The notes: generated from the letters alone by a model not told the origin. Numbered from the stretch's first letter, positions 1-7,251 are shown. The stretch is 10,892 nt of DNA from an uncultured Clostridium sp. (GCA_946497905.1 CAMMMI010000062.1:1-10892); one strand, 5' to 3'. A program made the numbers and translations.

Positions 1-50
1 AGGAACGTCCCCTAGTTGTCAAAATAGCCCGTCCCCTTTGGCACTTTGGC
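1..50. repeat. GC-rich intergenic repeat fragment, cut by left edge
   Basis: About 27 of these 50 bases are G or C, a sharp contrast with the AT-rich sequence on the right. The heptamer GTCCCCT occurs twice, at 7-13 and 32-38, giving a loose 25-base periodicity. On the minus strand it reads GTGCCAAAGGGGACGGGC, then a TGACAAC block, then GGGGACGTTCCT. From memory, similar 'GGGGACGTTCCT...TGACA' elements are scattered between genes in many clostridial genomes; that link is recollection, not a search. The element continues left of the window, so its true size is unknown. Confidence 0.5.
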
Positions 51-72
51 AATTAGAAAGGAGCAAATGATA

Positions 73-1020
73 ATGTCTTTTTCATCAGATATAAAGCAAG
101 AATTAAATAAAACGAGTAATTTAGCTAATAAAGAATTAGTAAAATATGAGTTAATAGGATATCTAATATCAGGAAATATTGATATTATAGGAAACGATAA
201 GATAAAATTTTCGACTGAAAGTGATTACAATATAAATAGATTTTCCAAATTATTATCTAATTTAAATATATACCATCAAATTGAAATAATAGGAAAGAAT
301 TTTGTGATAACAACTAAAATAGAAAATATAAATAAAATTCAAGATATAGCAAAAATAGAAAGCAAAACTAAAGCAAAGGACATAAATGAAATAGAAGATG
401 TAGATAAAATTATAGAGATAAAAGAAAGTGTAGTATATTTAAAAAATATAGTGGATGAGAATCAAGAAAATTTAAAATCAATAATAAGAGGTGTATTTTT
501 AGGAGCTGGATCTATAAATAATCCAGAAAGAAAATATCATCTGGAAATATTGGTGTCAAATGTTGAAAATATGAAAAAAATAGTAAAAATTTTAAATATG
601 TTTGAAATTAAGGTAAAAACTTTAGAAAATCAAAATAAATATTCAATATATATTAAGGAAAGTGAAGAGATATCAAAGTTTTTAGCTTTAATAGGTGCTT
701 CAAAAGCTGTTTTGAGGTTTGAAGATATACGAATACAAAAAGAAATGAGAGGAAAGGTAAATAGACTTGTAAATTGTGAAACAGCAAATCTTAACAAAAC
801 TATAAATGCTTCTATAGAACAGATCTCAGCTATTGAAAAAATACAAAAAGCAGGAAAATTTAATAAGTTAGATGAAAATTTAAAAGAAATTGCAATATTA
901 AGATTGGAAAATCCAGATATGTCTTTAATTGATCTAGGAAAAAAACTAAAAAATCCAATAGGAAAATCAGGAGTGAACTATAGACTAAAAAAAATTATGG
1001 AAATAGCTAAAAATCTATAA
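73..1020 (+). CDS. whiA: WhiA, DNA-binding sporulation/division regulator
   Basis: WhiA-family protein, 315 residues, the usual family length. The family binds DNA and is needed for sporulation in Streptomyces and for normal division and chromosome segregation in Bacillus; it combines a degenerate LAGLIDADG homing-endonuclease fold with a C-terminal helix-turn-helix. Visible here: the N-terminus MSFSSDIKQEL, RGVFLGAGSINNPERKYHLE (139-158), the hallmark MRGKVNRLVNCETANLNKT (225-243), and the C-terminal HTH region RLENPDMSLIDLGKKL...GKSGVNYRLKKI (277-308). I chose ATG at 73: AAAGGAG (57-63) lies 9 bases upstream, and MSFSS is the family start. A TTG at 46 and ATG at 67 are in frame, but 46 precedes that site and 67 is only 3 bases from it. 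Residues 82-122 are a Lys/Ile/Glu-rich low-complexity linker. whiA usually follows rapZ and yvcK; those would lie left of the window, and the repeat at 1-50 intervenes. Confidence 0.96.
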   Translation: MSFSSDIKQELNKTSNLANKELVKYELIGYLISGNIDIIGNDKIKFSTESDYNINRFSKLLSNLNIYHQIEIIGKNFVITTKIENINKIQDIAKIESKTKAKDINEIEDVDKIIEIKESVVYLKNIVDENQENLKSIIRGVFLGAGSINNPERKYHLEILVSNVENMKKIVKILNMFEIKVKTLENQNKYSIYIKESEEISKFLALIGASKAVLRFEDIRIQKEMRGKVNRLVNCETANLNKTINASIEQISAIEKIQKAGKFNKLDENLKEIAILRLENPDMSLIDLGKKLKNPIGKSGVNYRLKKIMEIAKNL

Positions 1021-1371
1021 AAAGCAGATTTATATTGTTAAAAATTATATATTATATAGTCATATATAAATGATTAAAAATAAAACATATTTAACGAAGC
1101 AAATAATTAAATAAAAGGTAAAAAATTAACTAAGTAATAATTAAAATATATGGTGTCTAATTAAATAAGTAATTAAAGATAAGCAAATAGAGCAGTAGAA
1201 AATAAATAAGTTTACTAAAAAATAAAGACAAAAAAATAAAATAGTTAACTAAACAATAAATAATAATTAAAAATAAAAGTTGTCAACTCTGAAGATGAGA
1301 AATAAAAAAATGAAGGAATAGAGAAAAGGAGAAATAGAGAAATGAAAAAATGAAGAAAGGGAGATAGCAAA
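1021..1371. other. 350-base AT-rich gene-free stretch with purine leader
   Basis: No coding frame of useful length is seen. The first part has an AT-only inverted repeat (about 1045-1069, 8-bp arms TTATATAT/ATATATAA) with no U-tract, so it is not a convincing terminator for whiA. Then comes low-complexity sequence with recurring TTAACTAA and AATAATTAA words. From 1291 to the next gene the plus strand is almost purely purine plus occasional T, and contains an 18/20 imperfect direct repeat offset by exactly 40 bases (1297-1316 and 1337-1356). I found no convincing promoter. Confidence 0.6.
1297..1356 (+). repeat. Imperfect 20-base direct repeat, 40-base period
   Basis: GAGAAATAAAAAAATGAAGG at 1297-1316 and GAGAAATGAAAAAATGAAGA at 1337-1356 match at 18 of 20 positions. 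Each copy holds an ATG opening a three-codon frame (ATG 1310 and ATG 1342), the second with AAGGAG (1326-1331) ten bases upstream. The repeat may be simple duplication in purine-rich sequence; a regulatory role is not shown. Confidence 0.45.
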
Positions 1372-2109
1372 ATGGCAAAACTAGCAATAGAAATAAAAGA
1401 CAAAACAATTCCAATAATACTAAGAAATTACAAAAATGCAAAAACGATAAAAATGTATTTTAGTGGAACTACACTAAATATAACTAAACCAAAATATGTT
1501 AGTAATAAAATAATATCAAAAATGATAAAAGAAAACGAAGAAAATATATATAATCAATACTTAAAAATAATATCAACAGATAATAATATTATCAAACATT
1601 GGAAAACTGGAGAAAAAATTTTATATAAAGGTGAGCAATATAAAGTTATTAGAGAAGAAATACAACAAAATTCAATAGAATTAGAAATAGATGATAAAGA
1701 CAAAACTTTCAATATAAAAATATCGCAAAATATAAAAGATGAAGAACTGATAAAATATAATGTTGATAAAATGATAAAAAATTTATTTAAAAATAACACA
1801 GAATGTATTATACAAGAAAAATTGCCTTATTGGAGTAAAATTACAAAATTACCATATAAATCATTTAATGTAAGAGACGCAAAAACCAAATATGGTAGTT
1901 GCAAGCCAGATACAAAACAATTATATTTTAGTTCAAGGTTAATAATGTTACCAGAAGACAAAATTGATGCAGTAATAGTACATGAATTATGCCATATAGT
2001 ACATAGAAATCACAGTCAAGATTTTTATGATTTAGTAAAAGATTATATACCAAACTATGAAGAAATAGACAAATGGTTAAAACAAAATGCAAAAGAATTA
2101 AATTTTTAG
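1372..2109 (+). CDS. YgjP/DUF45-type zinc metallopeptidase-like protein
   Basis: YgjP-like protein (DUF45, related to WSS1/SprT and M48 zinc proteases), 245 residues, in the usual 230-250 range for Bacillota members. The zinc site is intact: HELCH at 204-208 supplies two His ligands and the catalytic Glu, and NHS (His214) the third ligand. The preceding signature RDAKTKYGSC (168-177), SSRLIMLP (187-194) and the C-terminal DYIPNYEEIDKWL are all family features. The N-terminal 60 residues carry the usual beta-rich segment ending in a Lys/Glu-rich helix. No signal peptide or membrane segment, so it should be cytoplasmic. The biological substrate of bacterial YgjP proteins is not well defined; proteolysis is inferred from the motif. 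Start ATG has AAAGGGAG (1356-1363) 8 bases upstream. The long purine leader before it is unexplained. Confidence 0.93.
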   Translation: MAKLAIEIKDKTIPIILRNYKNAKTIKMYFSGTTLNITKPKYVSNKIISKMIKENEENIYNQYLKIISTDNNIIKHWKTGEKILYKGEQYKVIREEIQQNSIELEIDDKDKTFNIKISQNIKDEELIKYNVDKMIKNLFKNNTECIIQEKLPYWSKITKLPYKSFNVRDAKTKYGSCKPDTKQLYFSSRLIMLPEDKIDAVIVHELCHIVHRNHSQDFYDLVKDYIPNYEEIDKWLKQNAKELNF

Positions 2110-2154
2110 TATAATATGAAGCAATATGAAACTTTAAGTTACTTAGCCTCAAAG

Positions 2155-2191
2155 TGAAAATAAACAATTTTTATTTTCAAAAAAATTTTTT
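2155..2191 (+). terminator. AT-only hairpin plus T-tract, possible weak terminator
   Basis: TGAAAATAAA (2155-2164) and TTTATTTTCA (2170-2179) are perfect reverse complements with loop CAATT. After an A run come six T residues (2186-2191). It lies 46 bases after the YgjP-like gene. The stem has only one G-C pair at its base, so it would be weak; the position fits a terminator but the energy does not favour it. Confidence 0.35.
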
Positions 2192-2259
2192 GCACAAAAT
2201 TTGTTAATAATATACAGAAATTCACTTTATAAAAATGTAATATTTAAGTTAAAAATTAT

Positions 2260-2286
2260 ATGAAAAAAGGAGACATAAAAACATAG
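2260..2286 (+). other. Eight-codon in-frame ORF before the methyltransferase
   Basis: ATG at 2260 reads MKKGDIKT and stops at TAG (2284-2286), in the same frame as the methyltransferase whose ATG is one codon further on. Its own ATG lies upstream of the AAAGGAGA site, which sits inside it. There is no ribosome binding site for this mini-ORF that I can see, so translation is doubtful; it is recorded because it explains why the start cannot move upstream. Confidence 0.25.
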
Positions 2287-2289
2287 AAA

Positions 2290-3237
2290 ATGATGTCAAT
2301 ATTAGAATTAAAAAAAAGACTACCAAAAGATTTTATAGATAATTTATATGAAACATATAGCCCACTTACAGTAGATAAAATATTATCTGGAATGTTAGGA
2401 GAAAGAAATACAACATTAAGAGCAAATAATATAAAAACTACAATACAAGAATTAATGAGAAATTTAAAAGAAAATAACATCAAATTCGAAAGAGTAGAAT
2501 GGTATAAAGACGCATTAGTAATAAAAAACGCAAAAGAAAAACAAATAGAAAGTTTAGAAGCATACCAAAAAGGACTCTTATACTTACAAAGTTTATCTAG
2601 TATGATACCTCCAATAATTTTAAATCCAAAACCAGGAGAAAAAGTATTAGACTTAACATCAGCACCAGGGAGCAAAACAACGCAAATGGCTAGTATGATG
2701 GAAAATAAAGGATATATTTTGGCAAATGAATTGGACAAATTAAGATGTGAAAGATTAAAATATAATATTGAAAAACAAGGTGCTAAAATAGTAGAAGTTA
2801 TAAATCAAAGAGGAGAAAAAGTAGGAGAAAATCATAGAGAGGAATTTGATAAAGTATTATTAGATGCACCATGTAGTGGAGAAGGTAGGTTTTTAGGAAA
2901 CAATGTGTCAACATATAGAAACTGGTCGGCAAGAAATGTTATGCAGTTAGCAAAATTACAAAAAAAGTTATTAAAAAGTGCATATGAAGCATTAAAAGTA
3001 AATGGAATAATGGTATATTCAACATGTACTTTAAACAAAGAAGAAAATGAAAAAGTACTAGACTGGGCAATAAACAATTTAAATTTAAAATTAATAGACA
3101 TAAATATAGATATAAAAGGAAAAATGCAAGGATTTAATGAAAATTTAGATAAAAGCATAAAAAAAGCAATAAGGATATTGCCAACAAAAAAAGAGGAAGG
3201 ATTTTTTATTGCAAAATTAAGAAAGGAGAGAAATTAA
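2290..3237 (+). CDS. RsmB/NOP-family RNA (cytosine-5) methyltransferase
   Basis: SAM-dependent RNA m5C methyltransferase of the NOL1/NOP2/Sun (RsmB/RsmF) family, 315 residues. It most probably methylates a cytosine in rRNA or tRNA; the exact target cannot be read from sequence. Visible: an N-terminal RNA-binding-like region (1-100), SAM motif I DLTSAPGSKTTQMA (121-134), DAPCSGEGR (192-200) with catalytic-pair Cys195, and YSTCTLNKEEN (243-253) with nucleophile Cys246. EEGFFIAKLRK closes the fold. It lacks the C-terminal PUA-like extension of the roughly 450-residue forms and any N-terminal NusB domain of RsmB itself, so it is the compact NOP form. ATG 2290 is the only reasonable start: TAG (2284-2286) closes the frame just upstream. 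The AAAGGAGA site ends 16 bases before it, unusually far. hemW follows after 34 bases. Confidence 0.93.
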   Translation: MMSILELKKRLPKDFIDNLYETYSPLTVDKILSGMLGERNTTLRANNIKTTIQELMRNLKENNIKFERVEWYKDALVIKNAKEKQIESLEAYQKGLLYLQSLSSMIPPIILNPKPGEKVLDLTSAPGSKTTQMASMMENKGYILANELDKLRCERLKYNIEKQGAKIVEVINQRGEKVGENHREEFDKVLLDAPCSGEGRFLGNNVSTYRNWSARNVMQLAKLQKKLLKSAYEALKVNGIMVYSTCTLNKEENEKVLDWAINNLNLKLIDINIDIKGKMQGFNENLDKSIKKAIRILPTKKEEGFFIAKLRKERN

Positions 3238-3271
3238 GAATATTCAAACGTTTTCTTAAAACTATATAAAA

Positions 3272-4453
3272 ATGGATAAAAAAGAATTAGGAATATATAT
3301 TCACATGCCATATTGTAAACAAAAATGTTATTATTGTGATTTTATTTCATATACAAACACAAACTTAGTAGAACAATACATAGGTGCTATAACTAAAGAA
3401 CTAAAAAAATATAATTTAAACAATTACAATATAACAACAATATATATTGGGGGAGGAACACCCTCATCCATAAAAGTAGAATATATAGTAAAAATATTAG
3501 ATTATATAAAAAAGAAGTTGTTGGAAACAAATAATCAAACAAAATTTGAAGATATAGAAATAACAATAGAAGTAAATCCAGGAACTACAGATAGAAAAAA
3601 GCTAGAAAACTATATAAATTGTGGGATTAATAGATTAAGCATAGGACTGCAAACAACAAATGATATATTATTAAAGCAAATAGGAAGAATTCATACATAC
3701 GAAGAATTTATAGAAACATATAAATTAGCAAAAGATGTAGGTTTTAAAAATATAAATATAGATTTAATGCTAGGATTACCAAATCAAACTATTGATGACC
3801 TAAAAAGAAGCTTGAAAGATGTTATAAATTTAAATCCTAATCATATAAGTGTATATTCGCTTATAATTGAAGAAGGAACAAAAATTAATGATATGCTAGA
3901 AAATGGAATTTTGGAATTACCAAGTGAAGAAACGGAAAGGCAAATGTATTGGTATGTAAAAGATATGCTAGAATTAAACGGGTATAATCATTATGAAATA
4001 TCAAATTTTGCTAAAAAAGGAAAAGAATCAAAACATAATGTTAATTGCTGGAAACAAAAAGAATATATTGGAATTGGAGTTTCAGCACATTCATATTTAA
4101 ATAATATAAGATACTCTAACTGTATGAAAGTAGAAGAGTATATAGAAAATATGAATAATCTAAAAGATGTTTACAAAGAATTAGAAAACAATGAGAGTAA
4201 AATCTACGAAATAGAAGAAAAACAGGATTTAGAAAGTAAGAGAAAGGAATATATGTTGTTAGGTTTAAGAATGATAGAAGGTGTATATATTTCAGAATTT
4301 AAGGAAAAGTATGTTGATAATCCTATTTTTCTATATAGAAAGGAGTTGGAAAAATTAGTTGGTGAAAATTTGATAGTTATTGATGGAGATAATATCAGAT
4401 TGACAAGTAAAGGTCTGGATTTTGCAAATTTAGTTTGGGAGGAATTTGTTTAA
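3272..4453 (+). CDS. hemW: HemW, radical SAM heme chaperone
   Basis: HemW-type radical SAM protein, 393 residues (family about 370-400), often mis-annotated as oxygen-independent coproporphyrinogen III oxidase HemN. HemW binds heme and a [4Fe-4S] cluster and is thought to deliver heme to respiratory proteins. Visible: IYIHMPYC then the cluster motif C15-x3-C19-x2-C22 (CKQKCYYCDF), GGGTPS (60-65) for SAM contact, NRLSIGLQ, the YEISNFAKKGKESKHNVNCW segment typical of the HemN/HemW core, GVSAHSYL, and a C-terminal winged-helix-like region ending LTSKGLDFANLVWEEF. The short N-terminus starting right at the radical SAM barrel favours HemW over HemN. ATG 3272 is fixed because TAA (3257-3259) closes the frame. 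No Shine-Dalgarno is visible; the nearest GGAG is inside the end of the preceding gene. Probably co-transcribed with the methyltransferase. Confidence 0.93.
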   Translation: MDKKELGIYIHMPYCKQKCYYCDFISYTNTNLVEQYIGAITKELKKYNLNNYNITTIYIGGGTPSSIKVEYIVKILDYIKKKLLETNNQTKFEDIEITIEVNPGTTDRKKLENYINCGINRLSIGLQTTNDILLKQIGRIHTYEEFIETYKLAKDVGFKNINIDLMLGLPNQTIDDLKRSLKDVINLNPNHISVYSLIIEEGTKINDMLENGILELPSEETERQMYWYVKDMLELNGYNHYEISNFAKKGKESKHNVNCWKQKEYIGIGVSAHSYLNNIRYSNCMKVEEYIENMNNLKDVYKELENNESKIYEIEEKQDLESKRKEYMLLGLRMIEGVYISEFKEKYVDNPIFLYRKELEKLVGENLIVIDGDNIRLTSKGLDFANLVWEEFV

Positions 4454-4472
4454 AAATTCATATAAAATAAAA

Positions 4473-4505
4473 ACAACTTAATACCATTAAAACGTATTGA
4501 GTTGT
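4473..4505. terminator. 12-bp hairpin; U-tract only on minus strand
   Basis: ACAACTTAATAC (4473-4484) pairs with GTATTGAGTTGT (4494-4505) over 12 positions with a single U-G wobble; loop is nine bases. It sits 20 bases after the hemW stop. On the plus strand the hairpin is followed by ATCTAAAG, not a U-tract. On the minus strand it is followed by TTTTTATTTTATA, so it looks like an intrinsic terminator only for leftward transcription. It may still mark the end of the hemW transcript. Confidence 0.5.
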
Positions 4506-4529
4506 ATCTAAAGAAAAATTGCAAAAATA

Positions 4530-4538
4530 TGGTATATT
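4530..4538 (+). promoter_or_regulatory. Extended -10 promoter candidate for the 4568 gene
   Basis: TGGTATATT carries the TGn extension followed by TATATT (4533-4538), four to five matches to TATAAT. No good -35 lies 16-18 bases upstream, which extended -10 promoters tolerate. Transcription would start near 4545, giving a leader of about 23 bases containing the GAAGG ribosome binding site (4556-4560). Confidence 0.4.
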
Positions 4539-4567
4539 GAAAATATTAATAGAAAGAAGGTTATAAT

Positions 4568-5437
4568 ATGAGTATAAGTGAAAATGATATAAAAACTTAT
4601 GAAGATAGATATAAAAGTCTAGTATATGAAAAAGTAAGAGAAATAATTTCTAAACAAACAGAACTTATAACAAATTTAGAGAAAAATGGAAAATATTTTG
4701 ATATTGAAACAGATGTACCTAACGTAGGAATTACTTTTAATAATAAATTGGTCGAATTAGCTCAAATATTTAAAAAAGCTGGAATATCAATGTTTGTAGA
4801 TCCCAATGAAAAGTATGATTTTGTAGGTTCAAATTTCGTTGGGGATGCTATTATAGAAGATATGATTTCACAATTATCGAATGGTATGCAAGTATTGTCA
4901 GAGTGTAATTCTAGTATGTCAAAAGCAACAACGGAAAAAAGTAAAAAAGTCAAAGCCTTAGAAGAGTCTAGTCCAATAAAGAAATTATTTTTCAAAATTA
5001 GAAGTTTCTTTGTTACTAATACTGTTTTAGATTCAACATCGTTTTCAGAGGCAGAAATTGGAGAAGTAAAGTCCCATTTGTCAAAATATAAAGAAGTAGA
5101 TAAAAATTTGTGTGAATATAATTTAAGAGATAATGTAGTTCAAAGTTTAGTAAATTTTATAAATAATAGGGAATATCATGATTTTACAATTCCAGAACTA
5201 CTAGAAGAATCTGTAATACCAACATTACAAAAATTAGGATTAGAAGATGTAATTCCTAATTTACAAGAAGAATTAAGCAAGACTCAAGAAGAATTAAATT
5301 CATCTAATAAGAAATCTTGGAAATTATCTGAAACGCAAAAACTAGGAATACAGATGTCTTCAGAACGACTTGCTGATGGAGTTAAACAAAAAGAAAGTAA
5401 TACAACGCAGATACAAGATAAAGAATATATTGACTAA
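4568..5437 (+). CDS. Uncharacterised helical cytoplasmic protein, 289 aa
   Basis: I do not recognise this family. The protein is hydrophilic and mostly helix-forming, without a signal peptide or clear transmembrane span. Residues 1-40 and 55-75 look like amphipathic helices. A short hydrophobic/basic segment SPIKKLFFKIRSFFVTNTVL (135-154) could be an amphipathic membrane-contact or packing helix. The C-terminal third has a small repeat, VIPTLQKLGLEDVIPNLQEEL (217-236 region), running into a coiled-coil-like stretch LQEELSKTQEELNSSNKK, then a polar, probably disordered tail. Only two cysteines (113, 182), no catalytic motif that I can see. GAAGG (4556-4560) sits 7 bases before the ATG. It is flanked by a hairpin on the left and the recN promoter on the right, so it is probably monocistronic. 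No function is proposed; ordinary AT-rich codon use suggests it is native. Confidence 0.8.
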   Translation: MSISENDIKTYEDRYKSLVYEKVREIISKQTELITNLEKNGKYFDIETDVPNVGITFNNKLVELAQIFKKAGISMFVDPNEKYDFVGSNFVGDAIIEDMISQLSNGMQVLSECNSSMSKATTEKSKKVKALEESSPIKKLFFKIRSFFVTNTVLDSTSFSEAEIGEVKSHLSKYKEVDKNLCEYNLRDNVVQSLVNFINNREYHDFTIPELLEESVIPTLQKLGLEDVIPNLQEELSKTQEELNSSNKKSWKLSETQKLGIQMSSERLADGVKQKESNTTQIQDKEYID

Positions 5438-5476
5438 CTATCGAATAAAAATACAGAACTTTTTTTCGCAAAAGTA

Positions 5477-5505
5477 TTGACAAAACAAAAAATAGAATAT
5501 AGAAT
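5477..5505 (+). promoter_or_regulatory. Sigma-A promoter for recN
   Basis: TTGACA (5477-5482), exact -35 consensus, then a 17-base spacer and TAGAAT (5500-5505), five of six matches to TATAAT. Transcription should start near 5512, leaving a leader of about 54 bases before the recN start. A run of seven T (5460-5466) just upstream may end transcription of the previous gene, although its stem is weak. Confidence 0.8.
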
Positions 5506-5526
5506 AATAACGAACATAATTTTAGT

Positions 5527-5538
5527 GAACAAAAATTC
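5527..5538 (+). promoter_or_regulatory. Possible degenerate LexA (SOS) box in recN leader
   Basis: GAACAAAAATTC matches the Gram-positive LexA pattern GAAC-N4-GTTC at seven of eight arm positions (A instead of G at 5535). It lies about 15 bases after the predicted transcription start and before the ribosome binding site, a position where a bound repressor could act. recN is an SOS gene in several bacteria. One mismatch in AT-rich DNA means chance is possible. Confidence 0.35.
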
Positions 5539-5565
5539 TACAAAGTCTCAATATAGGAGGTAAAT

Positions 5566-7194
5566 ATGATATCAACATTACATATAAAAAACATAGGAAT
5601 CATAGAAGATATAACAATAGACCTAAACAGAGGCCTAAATGTATTAACAGGAGAAACAGGAGCAGGAAAAACATTAATAATAGACTCTTTAAAAATAGTA
5701 TCAGGAGGAAGATTTTCAAAAGAAATGTTAAGAAAAGGTACAACAAATGCTTTTGTTGAACTATGTATATATTTACCTGACAACATAAATTCAGTAGATG
5801 GAAATATCATAATATCAAGAGAAATAAACCTAAATGGAAGAAACATGTGTAAAATAAATGGAAGAATGGTAACAGTAAATGAATTAAAAACATTTATGTC
5901 TAATTTAATTGAAATACATGGCCAAAATGATAATCAAAACTTATTAGATAATAAAAAACACTTAAATTATTTAGACGGTTTTATAGGAAAAGAAATAGAA
6001 GAAATAAAAATAGAATATTTACAATTATATAACAAATATAAGGAAATAGAGAAAAAATTGCAAGAAAATTATGGAGATGATAAACAAAGACAAAGAAAAT
6101 TAGATTTATTGAAATATCAAATTAAAGAAATAGAAGAAGCTAATTTAAAAGTAGATGAAGAAGAAGATTTAAATAATAAAAGAAAAATAATGTCTAATTC
6201 AGAAAAAATAGTAGAAAATGTATCAAAAGCAGATGAAGTAATCGGAAATGTCAGCATAGACAGTATAAGTACAGCTATAAGAGCTTTGGAAAAAATAGAA
6301 AATATAGATAAAAAATATGAAGTAGTGAGTAGTAATTTAAAAAATATATATTATGAATTGCAAGAATTATCAAGAGATATAAGCACATACAAAGAAGAGA
6401 TATTTTTTGATGAAGAAGAAAGAGATTATATAGAAGAAAGACTAGACTTAATACACAATCTAAAAAGAAAATATGGAAATACAATTAAAGAAATATTAGA
6501 ATATAAGGAAGAAATAAAAGCAGAAGTTGTACATATAGAAAATTTAGAAGAATACAATAATAATTTAAAACAAGAAAAGAAAAAATTAGAAAATGAAATG
6601 GATATATTAATAAAAAAGATGCATGATTTAAGAAAACAAAATGCACAAAAATTAAATGAAAAGATAAATGAAGAACTAAAAGAATTAGAAATGCAAAATG
6701 CCAAAATAAATGTACATGTAGATTATACAAATGAGTATTTAAAAACAGGAAAAGATATAGTAGAATTTTATATTACAACAAATTTAGGAGAAGATGAAAA
6801 AGAACTTTCAAAAATAAGTTCAGGAGGAGAAATGTCAAGAACAATGTTAGCAATAAAAAAAGTTTTAGCAGATGTTGACGAAACTCCAATCTTAATTTTT
6901 GACGAAATAGATACAGGAATTAGTGGAAAAGCAGCAAATAGTGTAGCACAAAAATTAAAAGTAATATCAAATAATCATCAAATAATGTGTATATCACACT
7001 TACCAAATATTGCAGCAATAGCAGATTATAATTATTTTATAAGTAAAAATGTAATTAATCATAGAACAAGAACATCAGTAAAATTGTTACAAGAAAGTGA
7101 AGTTGTTGAAGAAATAGCAAGAATATCATCAGGAGAGATAAATGATATTACTTTGAAATATGCTAGTGAATTAAGAAATAAAAAAGCCTCATAA
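5566..7194 (+). CDS. recN: RecN, SMC-like DNA double-strand break repair ATPase
   Basis: RecN, 542 residues, slightly short of the usual 550-570. It is a cytoplasmic SMC-family ATPase that acts early at DNA double-strand breaks, holding or bridging ends for RecA-dependent repair. Visible: N-terminal LHIKNIGIIEDITIDL and Walker A GETGAGKT (29-36), the family motif EIHGQNDNQNLLD, a long Lys/Glu-rich central coiled coil (about 140-390), the ABC signature SSGGEMSR (418-425), Walker B PILIFDEID (441-449) and the H-loop region CISHLPNIAAIAD. All ATPase motifs are intact. ATG 5566 follows a strong AGGAGGT (5555-5561). It has its own promoter and perhaps a LexA-type operator. In many Bacillota recN follows argR; here the upstream gene is the unrecognised one, so that linkage is absent. 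Confidence 0.97.
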   Translation: MISTLHIKNIGIIEDITIDLNRGLNVLTGETGAGKTLIIDSLKIVSGGRFSKEMLRKGTTNAFVELCIYLPDNINSVDGNIIISREINLNGRNMCKINGRMVTVNELKTFMSNLIEIHGQNDNQNLLDNKKHLNYLDGFIGKEIEEIKIEYLQLYNKYKEIEKKLQENYGDDKQRQRKLDLLKYQIKEIEEANLKVDEEEDLNNKRKIMSNSEKIVENVSKADEVIGNVSIDSISTAIRALEKIENIDKKYEVVSSNLKNIYYELQELSRDISTYKEEIFFDEEERDYIEERLDLIHNLKRKYGNTIKEILEYKEEIKAEVVHIENLEEYNNNLKQEKKKLENEMDILIKKMHDLRKQNAQKLNEKINEELKELEMQNAKINVHVDYTNEYLKTGKDIVEFYITTNLGEDEKELSKISSGGEMSRTMLAIKKVLADVDETPILIFDEIDTGISGKAANSVAQKLKVISNNHQIMCISHLPNIAAIADYNYFISKNVINHRTRTSVKLLQESEVVEEIARISSGEINDITLKYASELRNKKAS

Positions 7195-7251
7195 ATATTA
7201 TAAAGTATAAAAAATCCCAAAAACAAGTATAGCAAAAAAATTGGTTAATAT

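Larger units (their letters stand above)
2110..2289. other. Intergenic region before the RNA methyltransferase gene
   Basis: Contains a perfect AT-rich hairpin (2155-2179), an A7T6 block (2179-2191) and a weak promoter-like pair, TTGCAC (2190-2195) and TATACA (2211-2216) with a 15-base spacer, which is too short and too degenerate to call with confidence. A strong AAAGGAGA ribosome binding site lies at 2266-2273. Confidence 0.4.

Noticed and set aside
46..72. TTG start at 46 or ATG at 67 for whiA
   Set aside because: TTG 46 precedes the AAAGGAG site, and ATG 67 is only 3 bases from it; ATG 73 has the right spacing and gives the family N-terminus MSFSS.
1262..1285. Minus-strand TTGACA (complement of 1280-1285 area) followed by TATTAT as a leftward promoter
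   Set aside because: Spacer would be about 15 bases in AT-only sequence, and no minus-strand gene lies to the left for it to drive.
1310..1353. Three-codon ORFs (MKE, MKK) as leader peptides of the metallopeptidase
   Set aside because: Such tiny frames arise easily in purine-rich sequence, and there is no attenuator hairpin after them.
5442..5468. Intrinsic terminator after the 289-residue gene
   Set aside because: The possible stem is almost all A-T with an internal mismatch, and the T run forms part of the stem; too weak to call separately.
6275..6730. Several minus-strand open frames inside recN and other genes
   Set aside because: They are shadows of Lys/Glu-rich coding on the plus strand: Phe/Leu/Ile/Ser-rich translations without ribosome binding sites or family motifs.
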